Shown here one piece after another: positions 32,900 to 44,965 of a stretch of 64,000 nt of DNA (positions are counted from its first letter, which is position 1; the number at the start of each line of letters is the position of its first letter). The translations under genes were made by a program, and so were the position numbers. Below the pieces are notes generated by a model. The model was not told where the DNA came from. It searched no databases and saw only the letters and a list, made by a program, of their open reading frames with translations. Origin of the DNA: Tretioscincus oriximinensis (Eukaryota; Chordata; Lepidosauria; Squamata; Gymnophthalmidae); NCBI GenBank assembly GCA_022410635.1, contig JAJVDF010000167.1, positions 483,237 through 547,236 of the forward strand, written 5' to 3'.

Positions 32900-35648
32900 A
32901 TAATCTAAAATTAAACTAATTTATTACATATGCATGGCAGCAGGCTCCCTGAAAAAGCCTTAGGGACACAGCAACTAAATGTTTAGTGCCCCGTAATATT
33001 CTGCAGAAGCAGTGTTCTGACAAAGGGACTTGAGGCTGACTGCATGGCACCCTCATGCAATTTGTCTGATAGAGATACAGAAATGGTTTGTAATAGACTA
33101 CTTTCATGGGGAGACTGCAGATCAAACTGTCACCCTTTGCTTTCCGTATACTTTGCTCAACTACAGAATTACAGTCACGCAGTTTTTGGTAACTCTGGAT
33201 TAATAGGATTTATGATTAAGAAGTGGGTTTTTTTCCAGCATATTTGGATAATGAGGTGATGGAATGCTTCTGTATAGCAGTCAATTGGCCACAATCAAAG
33301 TAGATTTTTGGTTGGCAAAGCTTAGAGCTGATAACGTCATGTCTTACAAACTGTATAAGAAAGGAAGTGGCTAAACAGGTTTACACTATGCAGTACAGTA
33401 TGTTTCTGTCAAACACAGACAATGTTTTGATTTTGGTTTTGGCCTAATTATAAATAATGGTTCTGTTGTAGAGACTAAACATAGGAAGGATCTCCCTTAA
33501 TCATTCCTTCTATAATGAAAATGTTTGGTGCTGAATTTCCTTCTGCTGCCACCAAACATTGAAGGAAAATTGAAAGGTTTCATAAGCAAGAATGCTCTAA
33601 TCCAGAAGATGCATACCTGGATCCACCTAGTCAGCATTTTTCTTCTTCTCCTTTTTTAACAACTTTATTGCAACTCAATTGTGCAGTTATAACATCATAC
33701 TTGTTAGAAATAACTCAAATAAACATTTTCTGTAAATACAATACTGGAAATATACCTTCTTCACAATAAGCTAAGCCGCTACATTTCCATATTATGAAGA
33801 CATTATATTGTGGCTGTTGGTTGTTTTATTCCCTCAGGATGGGGAGAAGAGAAACATATCAAACCAGGAGATGACTAGCACAGACGGGGAATATTGTCAT
33901 CAACTGTCAGATAAGTGGGACAATGGAACAATTGGGGGTATTCTTTTTTNGGGGGGGGAGGAGGGTAGTCCTATTTACACAATAGTGCCTGAAGGAAGTA
34001 ATTGCCTGAATGTAGGGCAATAAATTAAAGTCGAATCCAGGATAGATAGAGGTGTTGTTTGTTGAGTCTAGAGGCATCCATGGAGCTCATTTCCCCTGTA
34101 AGGAACAAGTGGGAAATTGGGGGTGGGCGCTGGACTCTGCACTGATAGAGTCCAGAGAAAGCAATAGCCAGGACTGCCTACTTCCATAATAAATAAATAA
34201 ATAACAAACAAATTTTAAAATCCTGGTGGAGTAATGTTGGTTACAATGGGTTTCTTTATAATGAAATTTCATTATAACAAGCACATCAACCCAACCCTTG
34301 TCATTTGTTATAACAGGTTTCACCTGTATTTACTTATCACTTTTTTAAAAAAATGATTTGAATAAAGCTGCATCTAGACACTGCCAAATCTCTAAATTTA
34401 ATGTGTAACAGTATTTGGTTTGACAGACATGTCTGCCTGTCTTGTGCATAGCTGTGCAATACACACCCTAAACTATGGATTCCATTGTGGAATACTATTT
34501 AAAGAAGTAGATTTGTTTATGAAAGCTCCAGCTGTGTAGGCAAACTGGGCAAGAATTAACAAGAAGATCCAATCTGAGTGAACTTATTGGAAAATTAAAA
34601 AAGGAGGGGCTGAGAGAACAATTTTGCAGCACGTGAAAGGAATTTCTAGGTAAAGTAACTTTGGTTGTACTTTACCCTGGAATGTCAGTTCAACACAGAT
34701 TCCACTCACACAGTTTTGGCCACTGAATCATCAAATCTCTGGAGGCCATTTTTTCTGTACCAGTATCCCAAGGAACAAGCATCTTATTTTGGATTTTATA
34801 CTGGAATAGGGATATGTCACCTGCATTTTAGTGTGGACTATGGCAGACCCCAGGGCTGTTTCAGGACTGGCATAGATGCTGTTCTGGACCAGAACTGTCA
34901 TTTAGATGACAAAGTACCAGATTATGCTTTGTTTTTATCCAATCAGATGGCCCTACCACTCCAGACATTCAAATCATAACCAGTTCAGTGCACAAAGGCC
35001 TTTAGTTACTGGAATAAAATTATATTGGTAATAAATGTGATCTGTATTACTTGTATAGATCCCTGACATAAATTATTTATATGTTGTTGCAACCGAATTG
35101 TGAACAGCATTATGATAAGTGAGACTTTTATCTTTTTATTTAATACTACATTTTTCCTGATAGTTCTACTTCCAGATCTTTATAGTTATTGCATATATTA
35201 TTCAGAAACCAGAACGTATAGATTTTCTACTTTGCTTTTCATATTTTCAAGGCTTTAGGACAAGTTTGCATGTTGGGTCCCTTAGGAGGTACTGTTAAAA
35301 ATCTGCCCTCACCATGACCAATCCACAGAATTGCCCAGAAAGCTAGCAAAAGAAAAGTTGATGTTTTTCCTCTTCAATTAACTGAAATAAGTAAGTCCAA
35401 ATTCTTGACAAAACAAGAATATATTCACCATTTGCCTGAGGCTAATATAGAAAGCTTCAACTATAGTGCTATGAAAATCCATTGCAAGCATAATTTACTC
35501 TTTACTTGCTCTAGTTGTATTCTGTACTTTAAACAAGAAATTGAATTTGGCAGAATTTGGCTTATTTTTAGTTCTGATTTTTACCTTCCTTCCTTGATAT
35601 TGTTGAAGTTAGAATCTTCCTGCATTTATCTGTAATTCAGAACAGAAT
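32900..35648. other. AT-rich stretch without recognised genes
   Basis: The 104-codon frame at 34665-34979 has no recognised domain. TTTTAGTGTGGACTATGGCA near 34828 resembles one arm of the palindromic MITE family. A perfect palindrome lies at 34257-34276. Confidence 0.5.
34257..34276. repeat. Perfect 20-bp palindrome
   Basis: TATAATGAAATTTCATTATA is self-complementary. It probably reflects local AT richness or the core of a lost MITE. Confidence 0.8.
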
Positions 35649-35649
35649 C

Positions 35650-35926
35650 TCATGGTTCGCAGTCACTAAGGAGATGGTCTCTTGTTTGAGAGATCGGTTT
35701 TGAAGCCCTGTGTCGGATGTGGAAAGGGGCTAGTGCCTTCTATTAGACAACCCAGCTATTCAAAAGCAAGAATTGCAAGAAATTGCAACTGACTTCAGTT
35801 AGACAAATTGGAACTGCTACAGCCTCGAGGGGAAGATAGAATTTAAGCCTTTGGGCAAAAAATAACCACTTTGAGTCCCTTCGGGGGAGAAAAGCGTTGT
35901 ATAAAAACTGACTTCTTCTTCTACTA
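35650..35926 (+). mobile_element. tRNA-derived SINE, plus strand, diverged
   Basis: Head CATGGTTCGCAGTCACTAAG with a B box (GGTTTTGAAGCCC), middle GCAAGAAATTGCAACTGACT, 3' block CCACTTTGAGTCCCTTCGGG then AAAAGCGTTGTATAAAAAC, and a (TTC)n end. More diverged than the 26.9-kb copy, so probably older. Confidence 0.82.
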
Positions 35927-36742
35927 GCAATTTAAGCAGAATGAAAAAGATAGACATACGGTATGAAAAGCTTAAAAAATTAAAATATTCAACATTTATT
36001 ACTTTATATTTTAATTTATTGGTTAAAATGCTTTCTGAGTCAAGTTTGTTTCACTTTCCTTCATCAGAAAAGAAGTCAGTGCTATAAACTGATTTTAATG
36101 GTGTGTCTTCAGTTTTTTCTATCACCCTAATTTACTCGAGTGCTTTCTCCAAGTGATTTTATGAGCTTCATTTCATTCTGGTTCCAAACTATGTGTTTAC
36201 CAGCTAAAGCTATGTTCACATGCAGCTAAAACAAAACAAAGCAAAAATAACTCTGACGTGTACTGCAAATGGAATTGTTCACATGCCAATCTGCTCCTTC
36301 CCCTCTCACGAACATTTTAGGCTGGAAAGATTGGATTAAAAATATGTAGAAAAAGTATGATGCTGCATGTTTAACCCTGCTGCATATTGATTATAGAAGC
36401 TTGCACAACAATAAAATCACTTTTTTTCTGTAAAAAGCTGTTTTGTTAGGGAGAAATCATAGTAAATTTAGACTGTCTTCACCCATACACACACACAAAA
36501 AGTGGGGGACATTTCCACGATGTATTTGGGGTGAAATAATTCACACACACAAGTCTGCCTCATCATCCTCCCTAAACAATCAGGGAAGAAAAGGTGAAAT
36601 AGAGAAGGTTTGGAAATATAAAGTGTTTCTATGAAGCACTGCTGAGTTTGAGTCCCACTTAAGGTGCTCCTCTTGTTGTCTAGGCACATCTTTAGATTGT
36701 CTTTATACAACACAAATAAACAAGAAATAATTAATGATAAAA

Positions 36743-36784
<42 letters not shown>

Positions 36785-38095
36785 GATAATAATAAGGTAT
36801 TGTTTATTTATACAATATAACATTTATTTATCTACCGCTATAGTGCCTCATCATCATCATTATCATCCTCATCATACGTCTTAGGCACAGCAATGTTTGC
36901 CATATGTGCTGTCACCCCATCTCAAATCCCTGTTTTTCTAGCCTAGAATATTCATGAAAATGGTACGTGTAACTGTTTGTATGCTGAAATTTCAAAAATG
37001 TTAAGTGAAATCTCCCAGAAACACTTGCATTCTTAGGCACACTAGAAACCTTAGGTTTGATACTTTGCAAATGACCCAGATTTCCCTTCACCCATTTCTA
37101 TATTCTGTATTAACTGCTGGATCCTAGTAAACTCTTCCATAATACTCTTATTCCATAATAACGTATTATTCCAGTAATAGTTTATGTTTTAAACTAAAAA
37201 TGCTGATTTGAATTATGTAAGCTGAAATATAAGATAGTTTACTGCCAAATATATGTATCATGGAGACATTTGAATTACACTTAGCATTGCATTGCCTTCT
37301 TCCCTTTTGAAAGACCTTCTTTCAACTCAGATGGAGTCCTCATTTGATCTCGGCTGGGGGTCCACTGTGATATGCTGTTGAGAAGCGGTTTCAAATCAGC
37401 AGGTCAGCCTGATCTTTTGAAGATAGAGTCATTTATTCAGAAGCTAAAACAGTAACCACAAGCAGACAGGAAAGCATACATTTCATNTCTGGGGTTGGGC
37501 ATTAAATAGGGGTTTACGGTCTGTGATCTTGAACTGACTCAGTAGCACCATTGCTACAGGGAAGTTCTTAGAAGTGCAGTACTTCCGTGCAGGTAAAGCT
37601 TTGTTTGAAACATCACAAAAAGTTTGGAGTAGGGATGTTTTTTTGCAAGAACATTCTAACAGAATCAGACTTATATTTATAGATCTTGTCTGTTTCTTCC
37701 TTTACTGGTAAAAGATACTCAGGGGCTGTTGCCACTTGCACCAAATAGAAAATAGTTTCCCTCAGACTAGACTGTTTCCCAGTCTGTTTCCATTTGTGCT
37801 AGACCACAACCCTGGGGATTTTCCATGGATTTTTCTATCACCCTGAAAGCAGACTAAAGTTATTCAAATAACTTCTGCTCTCAGTTTAGTTCTGAGAGCA
37901 AGTCTCAGTGAACATCCCCATGACAGGGTTTCCCTCGCTTTAAAAAAAGAAATGTGTTTGGCACTTGTTCCATTTTACCTTGGCTTTCCAAGCTGTCGTA
38001 ACTCTGCATAGCAAGCAGTTCCAATGATGGGAGCTTACCAGAAGGAAAATCTCTGGCAGGGAGCCTGAAAATCTCTGGTAGATCTAATACCAGAA
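35927..38095. other. AT-rich stretch without recognised genes
   Basis: Contains the (TTA)n at 36742-36784 and an ATC-rich patch at 36850-36880. Otherwise nothing recognised. Confidence 0.55.
36742..36784. repeat. (TTA)n microsatellite
   Basis: About 14 ATT units, followed by interrupted GATAAT units. Confidence 0.96.
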
Positions 38096-38104
38096 ATGTT
38101 TGTG

Positions 38105-39367
38105 ATGTCACTTCCTGTGATGCCACCAGGATCGGAAAGAATTCCAAAAATGTTAGGTCCTTACGAATCCCCGAGTTTTGCCATGCCTCTGGCCATTGTT
38201 GGGCGCACCATTTACCTTGAAAATAAACCCCAAAACCGGAGCCCCTGGCCGCGTCTGAATAAATTTGCAATCCCTGCCCTGGTACCAGTGGCAATTGCCA
38301 CACTGACACCCCATTATAATTTTCCAGGAAATCCGACCAGACCCGGAGGTCCTGCCTTATGGCTTTTGTCACACGTATTTTGTGGTGGGGAGCGCAAACA
38401 CCTCTAGTGGCTTGTTGCAGCCTAGCGCAGAAGGCCCGGCCTGGTTTCACCACCCGGCATGCAAAATTTAAATGCCCTAAAATGACTTGAATCTCCCTCA
38501 AGGAGATTTTCTTGCGCTCTGTAGCCGATTTTAGCAGCTGGGAAAGGGAAGCCAGCTTGTCCAGGGGTAGCCTGGATTCACCCTTAACTGTATGTCAGCA
38601 CTGACAGTGGCCCTTCAGTTTTTTCTTGTGGCAAAGGCACCCCTAACTCTGCCGCTAAGCCTTGGAATTGTGATAAAAGGAGTTGGCATTGTTTGGTGCC
38701 TTGTGCGCAAATGAACAGGAAATCATCCAGGTAATGGTTACCTTTGCCCATGGCGATCTCCTCTTTAATTCCCATTCTAAAAATGTGCTAAAAGCTTNGA
38801 AGGCTGCAGAAGCCTAGTTTTCTCAATGTACCAATTATCCCTAAATTTGAATCCTAGCAGGGCGAAATCATGAGGGTGTATAGGCAAGAATCTAAAAGCT
38901 GATTGGATATCACATTTGGCCAGTAGGCTCCCAGGGCCACACTCTTTAATAAGCGAGATTGCCGTGTCAATTGTAGCATATTTAACTTTGCATAGCGCCG
39001 GATCGATACCTGCATTGACGCTGGGACCCCCAACGGGAAATGATAAGTGATGTATTAAATGGAATTCTCCTTCCACTTTTTTGGGTACCACCCCCAAAGG
39101 GGATACCCTCAGGCTGGGTAAGGGAGGGGAATCAAATGGACCAGCCACCCTCCCCAGGGAGCATTCTTTAGCGATCTTAGCCTCCGCCACCTCAGGATTA
39201 AGGCGCAGTGATTTTAAATTATTGCATTCAGTAGGCTCCCTGCAGCAAGTAGAAGGGATCCTGAATCCCTTGGTGAAACTATCCCGGAGGAAAATAGCGG
39301 CGGCACCAACAGGATATTCTTTTAATAACTCAACAAGCCTATCAATCTTGATCGGGGAGGGGGCCAA
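38105..39367 (-). pseudogene. Ngaro-type pol: reverse transcriptase and partial RNase H
   Basis: The frame from 39367 reads TKGFRIPSTC, CNNLKSLRLNPEVAEAKIAK, ECSLGRVAGPF, VSPLGVVPKKVEGEFHLIHH, LSFPVGG and LLAKCDIQSAFRFLPIHP, the RT fingers and palm. A frameshift near 38785 follows, then YLDDFLF (catalytic Asps) in the frame from 38775. A second shift leads to LREIQVILGHLNFACRVV, PHHKIRVTKAIRQDLRVW, YSDAARGSGFGVYF and LTFLEFFPILVA, the connection and the first half of RNase H. After that the open frame to 37905 is not element sequence. Dead: at least two frameshifts and a lost 3' half. Confidence 0.85.
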
Positions 39368-39377
39368 TGATGTTAAT

Positions 39378-39720
39378 GACTCATGGAGTCATGCTTTTGC
39401 AGCAGCAGGGGCCAGAGGGGGACCATTACCTCCCCCCTTCTTGTGTCCAAAGCCCCTGCTGGGCCTACCACCCCTGAAGCCCCCTGAGCCTGGTCAAAAT
39501 TACCATAAGCCTGTTGACTAGCCCATACTGGTAAAGGGTTACCAGCCTGTAAGGGGGGGGGGAGCTGCTGTCCCAGACTTGGGCCAGGGCATGCAGTAGT
39601 TTGGAAAGGAGGAAAAGGTTGGGCAGGGCTCAATGGTTGTGGGCTAGACCGGGTGGGCCTGGGAACCCNGGCTCCCCTACGCCCTTTTCCCTTGGCCGCC
39701 TTTTGCTGCTTCTGAGACAT
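39378..39720 (-). pseudogene. Ngaro-type gag remnant
   Basis: Starts MSQKQQKAAKGKGRRGA at 39720, comparable to MSGAKGKKYGRG at the start of the plus-copy gag. A Pro/Gln-rich stretch follows. Near the end, a one-base shift gives GFGHKKGGGNGPPLAPAAAK, which matches GPGGKRDGPSSAGAPASAVT of the other copy just before the gag stop. The central part and zinc-finger region seem deleted. Gag would coat element RNA. Pol begins within a few bases of the gag stop in a different frame. Confidence 0.65.
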
Positions 39721-40034
39721 GTTGTTGTATCTGTATTAATATTTATTTATATATTATTATTAAATATAACTGTTATCTATATATATCCCCTCTTCAACCA
39801 GACGTTGTTTTTAAATAGAACTAAACAAGTGACTATTTATTCAATAAATAGTAAATAATTGTACCCAGACACCAACCTCCTTTCTTATACACAGCCAGCA
39901 AAATTAAATCTGAATAACTATAGGGCCTGCAGCAGGCTCTTCCTAGAAACAGCAGCAGCCTTTCGAACCCAAACCGGATTTTAAAATGCAGCCTGCGTGC
40001 AAGTAGGTGGTTGGCGTCTCAGCCAGAAAAAACT

Positions 40035-40206
40035 CCCCCGTGGAGAAGGGGGGGCAATAAAGGGCCCAGGGAGGGGCAGCAGGTGAGCGTGTCTGCCTTC
40101 TCCCCTCTACTCTGTTTGGGGGGGGGGTCCTTTATGCCAGCACCTACCCTCCCACCGGTGAAGAAGGGGGGGGGCAAAAAAGGGGGGCCGGGGAGGGGCA
40201 GCAGGA
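40035..40206. repeat. G-rich tandem duplication in the minus Ngaro leader
   Basis: GAGAAGGGGGGGCAATAAAG then GGAGGGGCAGCAGG (40040-40082) recurs as GAAGAAGGGGGGGGGCAAAA then GGGGAGGGGCAGCAGG (40159-40204), unit about 120 bp. Tandem leader repeats are also present in the plus copy. Confidence 0.8.
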
Positions 40207-40269
40207 AATTTATTTATTTCTTTTATTTTCCTCTATCTAACCTCCGAAGCCTCTGCCCTGACTAACTTT

Positions 40270-40560
40270 TTCCCCCCTTTATGGTACTCACCGATTCGAT
40301 TCCGGCTCCTTGCTTCTCAGCGACCCGCTGTCGTGGCAATGCAGACGGCAACACNTGGTCGCTGAAGCCGATCGGAGGAGCAGCACGCTGGAGCTCCTCT
40401 CCGGTCGGCGTCGGAAAAGCAAGAGGCCGAACATGGCGTCGTCCTCTTGCTTTATACCCCGGTGTCGCACCAAATTTGACCTCGGAAAACATGGCGGCGC
40501 CCGTGCTTCAGGCTCCCAGGATGCATGCCGGTAAGTCGCGGCTCCCCTTATGCGGGGCTG
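40270..40560. promoter_or_regulatory. CpG-rich promoter-like region, probably the Ngaro 5' end
   Basis: By eye about 30 CpG fall within 290 bases, in a window otherwise poor in CpG. The minus strand has GGTATAAAG (40450-40457) about 30 bases before a plausible start, and a splice donor TCGGTGAGTAC (GT at 40290-40291). The plus strand has AACATGGCGGCGCC (40488-40501), a YY1-like site and possible start codon, and a donor CCGGTAAGTC at 40531. The position fits the minus Ngaro promoter; a bidirectional host promoter cannot be excluded. Confidence 0.5.
40450..40457 (-). promoter_or_regulatory. TATA box candidate
   Basis: The minus strand reads CCGGGGTATAAAGCAAGAGG, a good TATA context that would start transcription toward the minus Ngaro gag. 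Confidence 0.5.
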
Positions 40561-41550
40561 CTTTATTTCCTGTGTAGGATGGGAAGTGAAGTTACCTGGG
40601 TGGGACAGCAAGTGAAATCACTCCTTGTGCTATTTTTCAAGAAGTAAATACTGGAAGTGACATCAAAACATCCTCTGTGAGCAAAGAGCCAATGAGCTTT
40701 TACAATGTGCATTGTTGAAGGTACCCAGGGAACTTTCTTTCGGACCTTACAAAATACCTTCTGCTGAATAGAATAAAATTTGGTGGCCAGCTATTACACA
40801 ACAAAGGACCTTTTCAGTGAATGAGTGTCTTCTGCTAATCCAAACTGGTTTTAAAAGACAGGCTTGTGGTTGATCACTCTAGGAATAGGAAAATGCTTTG
40901 GCTACAGCTGTTCATGTCACCATTTGCACTACAGCATTTTGAGTTATTCTCTAGTATCAAATTGCCCAAGTAACTTGCCATTTTTTTAGTATAGGGAAAA
41001 AAATTGTACTATAATAAGGAAGGGGGCTGTTATTATGGCATCACATGACTAATATTTCTTGAACTTGCAAAATGTTGCTTAAATATGCAATTTTCTGCTA
41101 AACCTCTAATTAAAAAAGCAAACTACTCAGGGAGAGAAGCCTTTTCAGAATTAACAGTTAGATTTAAANATATATATATATATACTGTATACATTTTGTG
41201 CTTAAGTTTCTTTGAAAAAAATGGCAATAACTCGGGCNTCCAGGAATTGGGGGCATGGCGAATTGTCAGCTAGCAGTTGGCGTGGTGCCCCAGGAACCCT
41301 CACACCGACTGCAGAGGAGGGAGAAAAGGAGGCGGAGCGTCAGCGCCAGTACAAAAGCGCGGCTTTGCCCTCCTAAGCCGCTGTTGTGGCAGAAAAGCAA
41401 GAGACGAAGATGCTCTCTCCGTCTCTTTCTTCATTTGCCAGCCGGCGCCATTTTAGGAGCCTCGTGGCGGCGCAATCTGTCAAGCCTCGGCTTGACTTTT
41501 TCTTTTAAAACAAAAGCCTTTTTAAGGCTCTCAGTAAGAGGCAGTGTGTG

Positions 41551-41766
41551 CCTCTGGAATATGAGGGAGGCTTGTGTCCTCCCTAAGCAGTACAGCATTT
41601 ACTCTAGAGTAAACCTTTACTCTAGAGGAGGCAAGTGCGGAGGTGAACTGTCAAGCCTCGGCGGTGTGAGCCTCAGGCGGTGTGAGCCTCAGGGATCTGA
41701 GGGGGGCTTGTGTTCTCCCTAGGCAGTACTGTACTTACTCTAGAGTAATCACTTACTCTAGAGGAG
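41551..41766. repeat. Tandem repeat in the plus Ngaro leader, unit about 140 bp
   Basis: Two copies contain GAGGGAGGCTTGTGTCCTCC / GAGGGGGGCTTGTGTTCTCC, GCAGTACAGCATTTACTCTA / GCAGTACTGTACTTACTCTA and a 10-bp self-complementary ACTCTAGAGT followed by a second ACTCTAGAGGA. Each copy can fold as a small hairpin. Confidence 0.85.
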
Positions 41767-41995
41767 TCAGGTAAATTGGGAGCAGTGGGTTGTGTGCACA
41801 TCTGCTTTTGCTCATATAGGGAAAGGGTTGTTTTTTCCCTCTGTGTTTTGGCTAGCTAGCTCCAGTGGGCTGAGTGCTGGGGCTGCCTTAACTGGGGATA
41901 GGAAGCTTTGTGTCCCCTCCAAATCTTGTGTAGTGTTGTGATACACCATTTAATTATTAGGAGTTTATTTACACATTCAAATTATTGATTATCAG

Positions 41996-42182
41996 ATATA
42001 ATATTAATTATCGTATATTAAGTATATATATATATATATATATAAGTATATATACACAGCCAGATTATATTAATTATCATATATTAAGTGGATATATATA
42101 CAGACAATTATATATACAAAGTCAGATTATATTAATTATCATAGATTAAGTGTATATATATACAGACAAGTATTTATACAGA
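41996..42182. repeat. AT-rich tandem repeat, unit about 62 bp, three copies
   Basis: Copies share CAGATTATATTAATTATCAT then ATTAAGTG and TATATATACAGACAA. They lie at about 41996-42059, 42060-42121 and 42122-42182. Located between the leader and gag of the plus Ngaro. Confidence 0.85.
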
Positions 42183-42526
42183 GTGTCATTTAATTAGATC
42201 AGATTATACTAATAATCATATTAGATTACACATAAGTATATAGTATATATAGATATATACTTCCGGGGGTGGGTGGGGTGGTGGTTATTAAGGCCCATTA
42301 TTATTCATATTCATCATATTATTATAATATTAAAATATATAGTGGACTTTATTATAGAATTGCTTTATCATATTACGTTATAGGATATTAGTGTTTACTT
42401 TTATCTTATTGGGCTTTAGGGAGCAGAGTTGGAAATAGACTCTATCAATCCAAAAAGGGGAAGTGTTGGCCTCTTGAGTNGTTAAAGTATCCGTATAACT
42501 CCACGTTATTTTGTTCGACTGTTGCT

Positions 42527-43618
42527 ATGTCCGGAGCCAAGGGTAAAAAATATGGACGTGGCTAGGGTGATGCAACCCCTTTCCCACTAGGACTAATACT
42601 GCCTTCTGTTCCATCATCTGCAGGGGCGGCATTACCAGCACCCATTGATTCTTGGCAGGATACAGTAGGGCAGGTTCAATTAGCCCACGCTGTAGGTTCT
42701 CCGGGTCACACTGTAACCCTAACATTGGGTCAACTCTCAGAGTTGGTGCAGAACATGGTCAAAGAAGCTACCACCACTGCCATTACAGCCACGGCTGGGG
42801 CCCCTGTAGCAAGTCCAGTGTTGCCGGAACCTCCAATGAATTTCTGCTCCAGCTAGTGCTTCTGTGGTCAGTGCCGTGGCACCTCCGGTTGAGGCCATCA
42901 CGGCTAGTCCGGAAGGACCTAGCCCTGCATTATCGGTGTCCAAGGAGAGAGGGTGGGAGCACCATAGACATTCGCACCAGCATAGATGTTCCAATAAGTC
43001 ATCCTCATAGGACACTACCGGTACGGAATCTTCCGAAAAACGCGAAGGGGGGGCGGAGGGCGTATTGGCAACTGGGAGCTCCAGTAACAGGAATGCTGGG
43101 GTGACTTGTGAAGTCATGAAAGTGGCTTGCCCTTCGCTGATTGATATATCAGGTGGGGCGCCCCCGGATGTAGGTTTTGGGGTTAAGCCTCCGAGATCTC
43201 AAATACCACATAAACTGCNGGAGAAGGTCCTGGATGGGCTATACGTTAATGTCTTCTGTTTAGTTAGGCAAGCAGGGATAAAACCTATAACAAGCTGACC
43301 ACAGTAATATCATCTAATAAGCCAGTAAGCGCCGCCTCGCCTTATGAAGCTTGGAAGCGTAAGCCAGGGTTCAAGTATGCTCCTAAGAGATTGTGTTGTT
43401 GGGATTACAATGCTGGTCATTGTACATGTCAGGATTGTAAGTTTGAGCATGTGTGTGAAAGATGTGGTGGCCATCACCTGCATACGTTCTGTAAGCAGGA
43501 CAAAGCTTGGGGTCATCCAGATAATTTTAAAGAGAACAAGCCTAATCATGGCCCCGGAGGTAAACGTGACGGGCCTTCTAGTGCTGGGGCTCCAGCTTCA
43601 GCAGTGACCAAGGCATGA
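42527..43618 (+). pseudogene. Ngaro-type gag with zinc-finger-like motif, broken
   Basis: Opens MSGAKGKKYGRG and is stopped at once by TAG. Later pieces in different frames are TLGQLSELVQNMVKEATT (near 42725), EKVLDGLYVNVFCLVRQA (43220-43275) and CCWDYNAGHCTCQDCKFEHV then CERCGGHHLHTFCKQ (43397-43500). The last has regularly spaced Cys and His, the arrangement seen in DIRS/Ngaro-type gag proteins and suited to nucleic-acid binding. It ends SAGAPASAVTKA at 43616. At least three frame changes: inactive. Confidence 0.72.
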
Positions 43619-43679
43619 TGCGCATTAGGATTACAAGTTGCCTTCTCTTCCTCCTAAACTCTTATCCATTGCCCTTTCC

Positions 43680-44965
43680 CCTATTCTCCCTGACCGCTTA
43701 GCAGTCCTCCTCCAAGACTATCCTTAAAGGGCAGGTGCAGCCTTGGTGTTAGCAGGGTTTACAGAGGGCTTTAGAATTCCTTCTTCATGTATGCGCACCA
43801 TGACGGTTTGTAATAATTTAAAGTCTTTATTATTACTACCTGACATTGCAGCATGCAAGATTGAGAAGGAATGCCTCCTGGGGAGAATCGGGGGACCGTT
43901 CTCTGGTCCGCCACTGCCTAATTTGCAAGTTTCTCCTTTAGGAGTAATTCCGAAAAAGACACCTGGCGAATATCGTCTTCTCCATCATTTATCATTTCCT
44001 GCACATGAATCAATGAATGCAAATATAGAGCAGTCACTATGTTCAGTTAAGTACACGAACTTGGATGATGTCATTGACCTTGTTAGGGATTGTGGACAAG
44101 GCGCATTGATGGCGAAATGTGATGTTCAATCGGCATTTTGGCTGTTGCCTACCCACCTTAGTCATTTCTGCTTACTGGGTTTCACTTTTCAAGGTCAGTG
44201 GTATGTTGACAAGATCATGCCCGTGGGCTGCTCCGTAGCCTGTGCGGTATTTGACCCATTTAGTACATTTATAGAATGGGAGTTGAAGAGACGTCTGTCT
44301 CATCCATGGGTGCCTCNTTATTTAGACGACTTTTTGTTCATAGGCCCAGCTGAGAAAGAAGTCTGTAGCCAGATACTGGCAGCTTTTCAAAACCTCACTG
44401 AGGAATTGGGTTTGCTGCTGGCTAAAGAGAAAATGGAGGGGGCAGTTCAAGTGATTACGTACTTGGGTATTACTTTAGATTCGGTAAAGGGTGAATCCAG
44501 ACTCCCTGCAGAAANAACTGAACAGATTGTTATTTTTTTTTGTCCCAGATGTTGCTTAAATGTAAAGCAACTCTACGCGAAATTCAGGTCCTTTTGGGTC
44601 ACTTGAATTTTATGTGTAGGGTAGTTAGACCAGGTAGGGCCTTTTGCGCACATTTGATGCATGCCACTAGGGGAGTGTGGGCTCCCCATCATAGAATCAG
44701 AGTCACCAATGCCATGAAACAGGATCTACAAGTATGGCAAAAAAATTTACAGCACTTTCATGGCATTTCCATTTGGCATTCGCCACGGGCAGTGGGGCAC
44801 GAGCTACAAGNTTTTTCAGATGCAGCTGGGGGTGTTGGTTTTGGCGTTTATTTCCAAGGTAAATGGTGTGCCCAGACATGGCCGGAGGACTGGTTGGCTT
44901 CCGGAATATGCAGGGATTTATCATTTCTAGAACTTTTTCTAATTTTAGTTGCAGTCAACGTGTGA
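43680..44965 (+). pseudogene. Ngaro-type pol: reverse transcriptase and N-terminal RNase H
   Basis: RT landmarks in the frame to 44606: FTEGFRIPSSC, CNNLKSLLLLPD, KECLLGRIGGPF, VSPLGVIPKKTPGEYRLLHH, LMAKCDVQSAFWLLP (first catalytic Asp) and YLDDFLFIG at about 44318-44344 (catalytic Asps). A slip in the T-run at 44528-44540 moves to the frame with LREIQVLLGHLNFMCRVV, PHHRIRVTNAMKQDLQVW, FSDAAGGVGFGVYF (RNase H Asp) and LSFLELFLILVA (RNase H Glu). It ends at a TGA created in the left target duplication of the L1. The upstream frame starts near the gag stop and contains a TAA at 43723. Confidence 0.87.

Larger units (their letters stand above)
38105..40600 (-). mobile_element. Ngaro/DIRS-type tyrosine-recombinase retrotransposon, minus strand, 3'-truncated
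   Basis: The CpG-rich 5' end lies at about 40270-40600. A G-rich tandem repeat, a gag remnant (39720-39380) and a pol with RT and the start of RNase H (39367-38105) follow. Similarity to the plus-strand copy stops at about 38110 inside RNase H, and no recombinase is present. The two copies are clearly related (for example SFTKGFRIPSTC against GFTEGFRIPSSC) but diverged, so they are sister families or old copies. Family assignment rests on the DIRS-type RT and on the recombinase in the other copy. Confidence 0.82.

Noticed and set aside
33640..33700. Possible L1 3' end (T-rich start, TTTATTGCAACTC)
   Set aside because: No ORF2 sequence, tail length or target duplication supports it.
34665..34979. 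104-codon frame as a possible exon
   Set aside because: No domain, no CpG signal, and part overlaps a MITE-like arm.
37905..38105. End of the 198-codon frame read as RNase H
   Set aside because: Similarity to the other Ngaro copy stops at about 38110; the rest is unrelated flanking sequence that happens to stay open.
42652..43104. 150-codon frame in the gag region
   Set aside because: It is out of frame with the recognisable gag pieces (TLGQLSELVQNMVKEATT) and Ser/His/Arg-rich as expected for a shadow frame.
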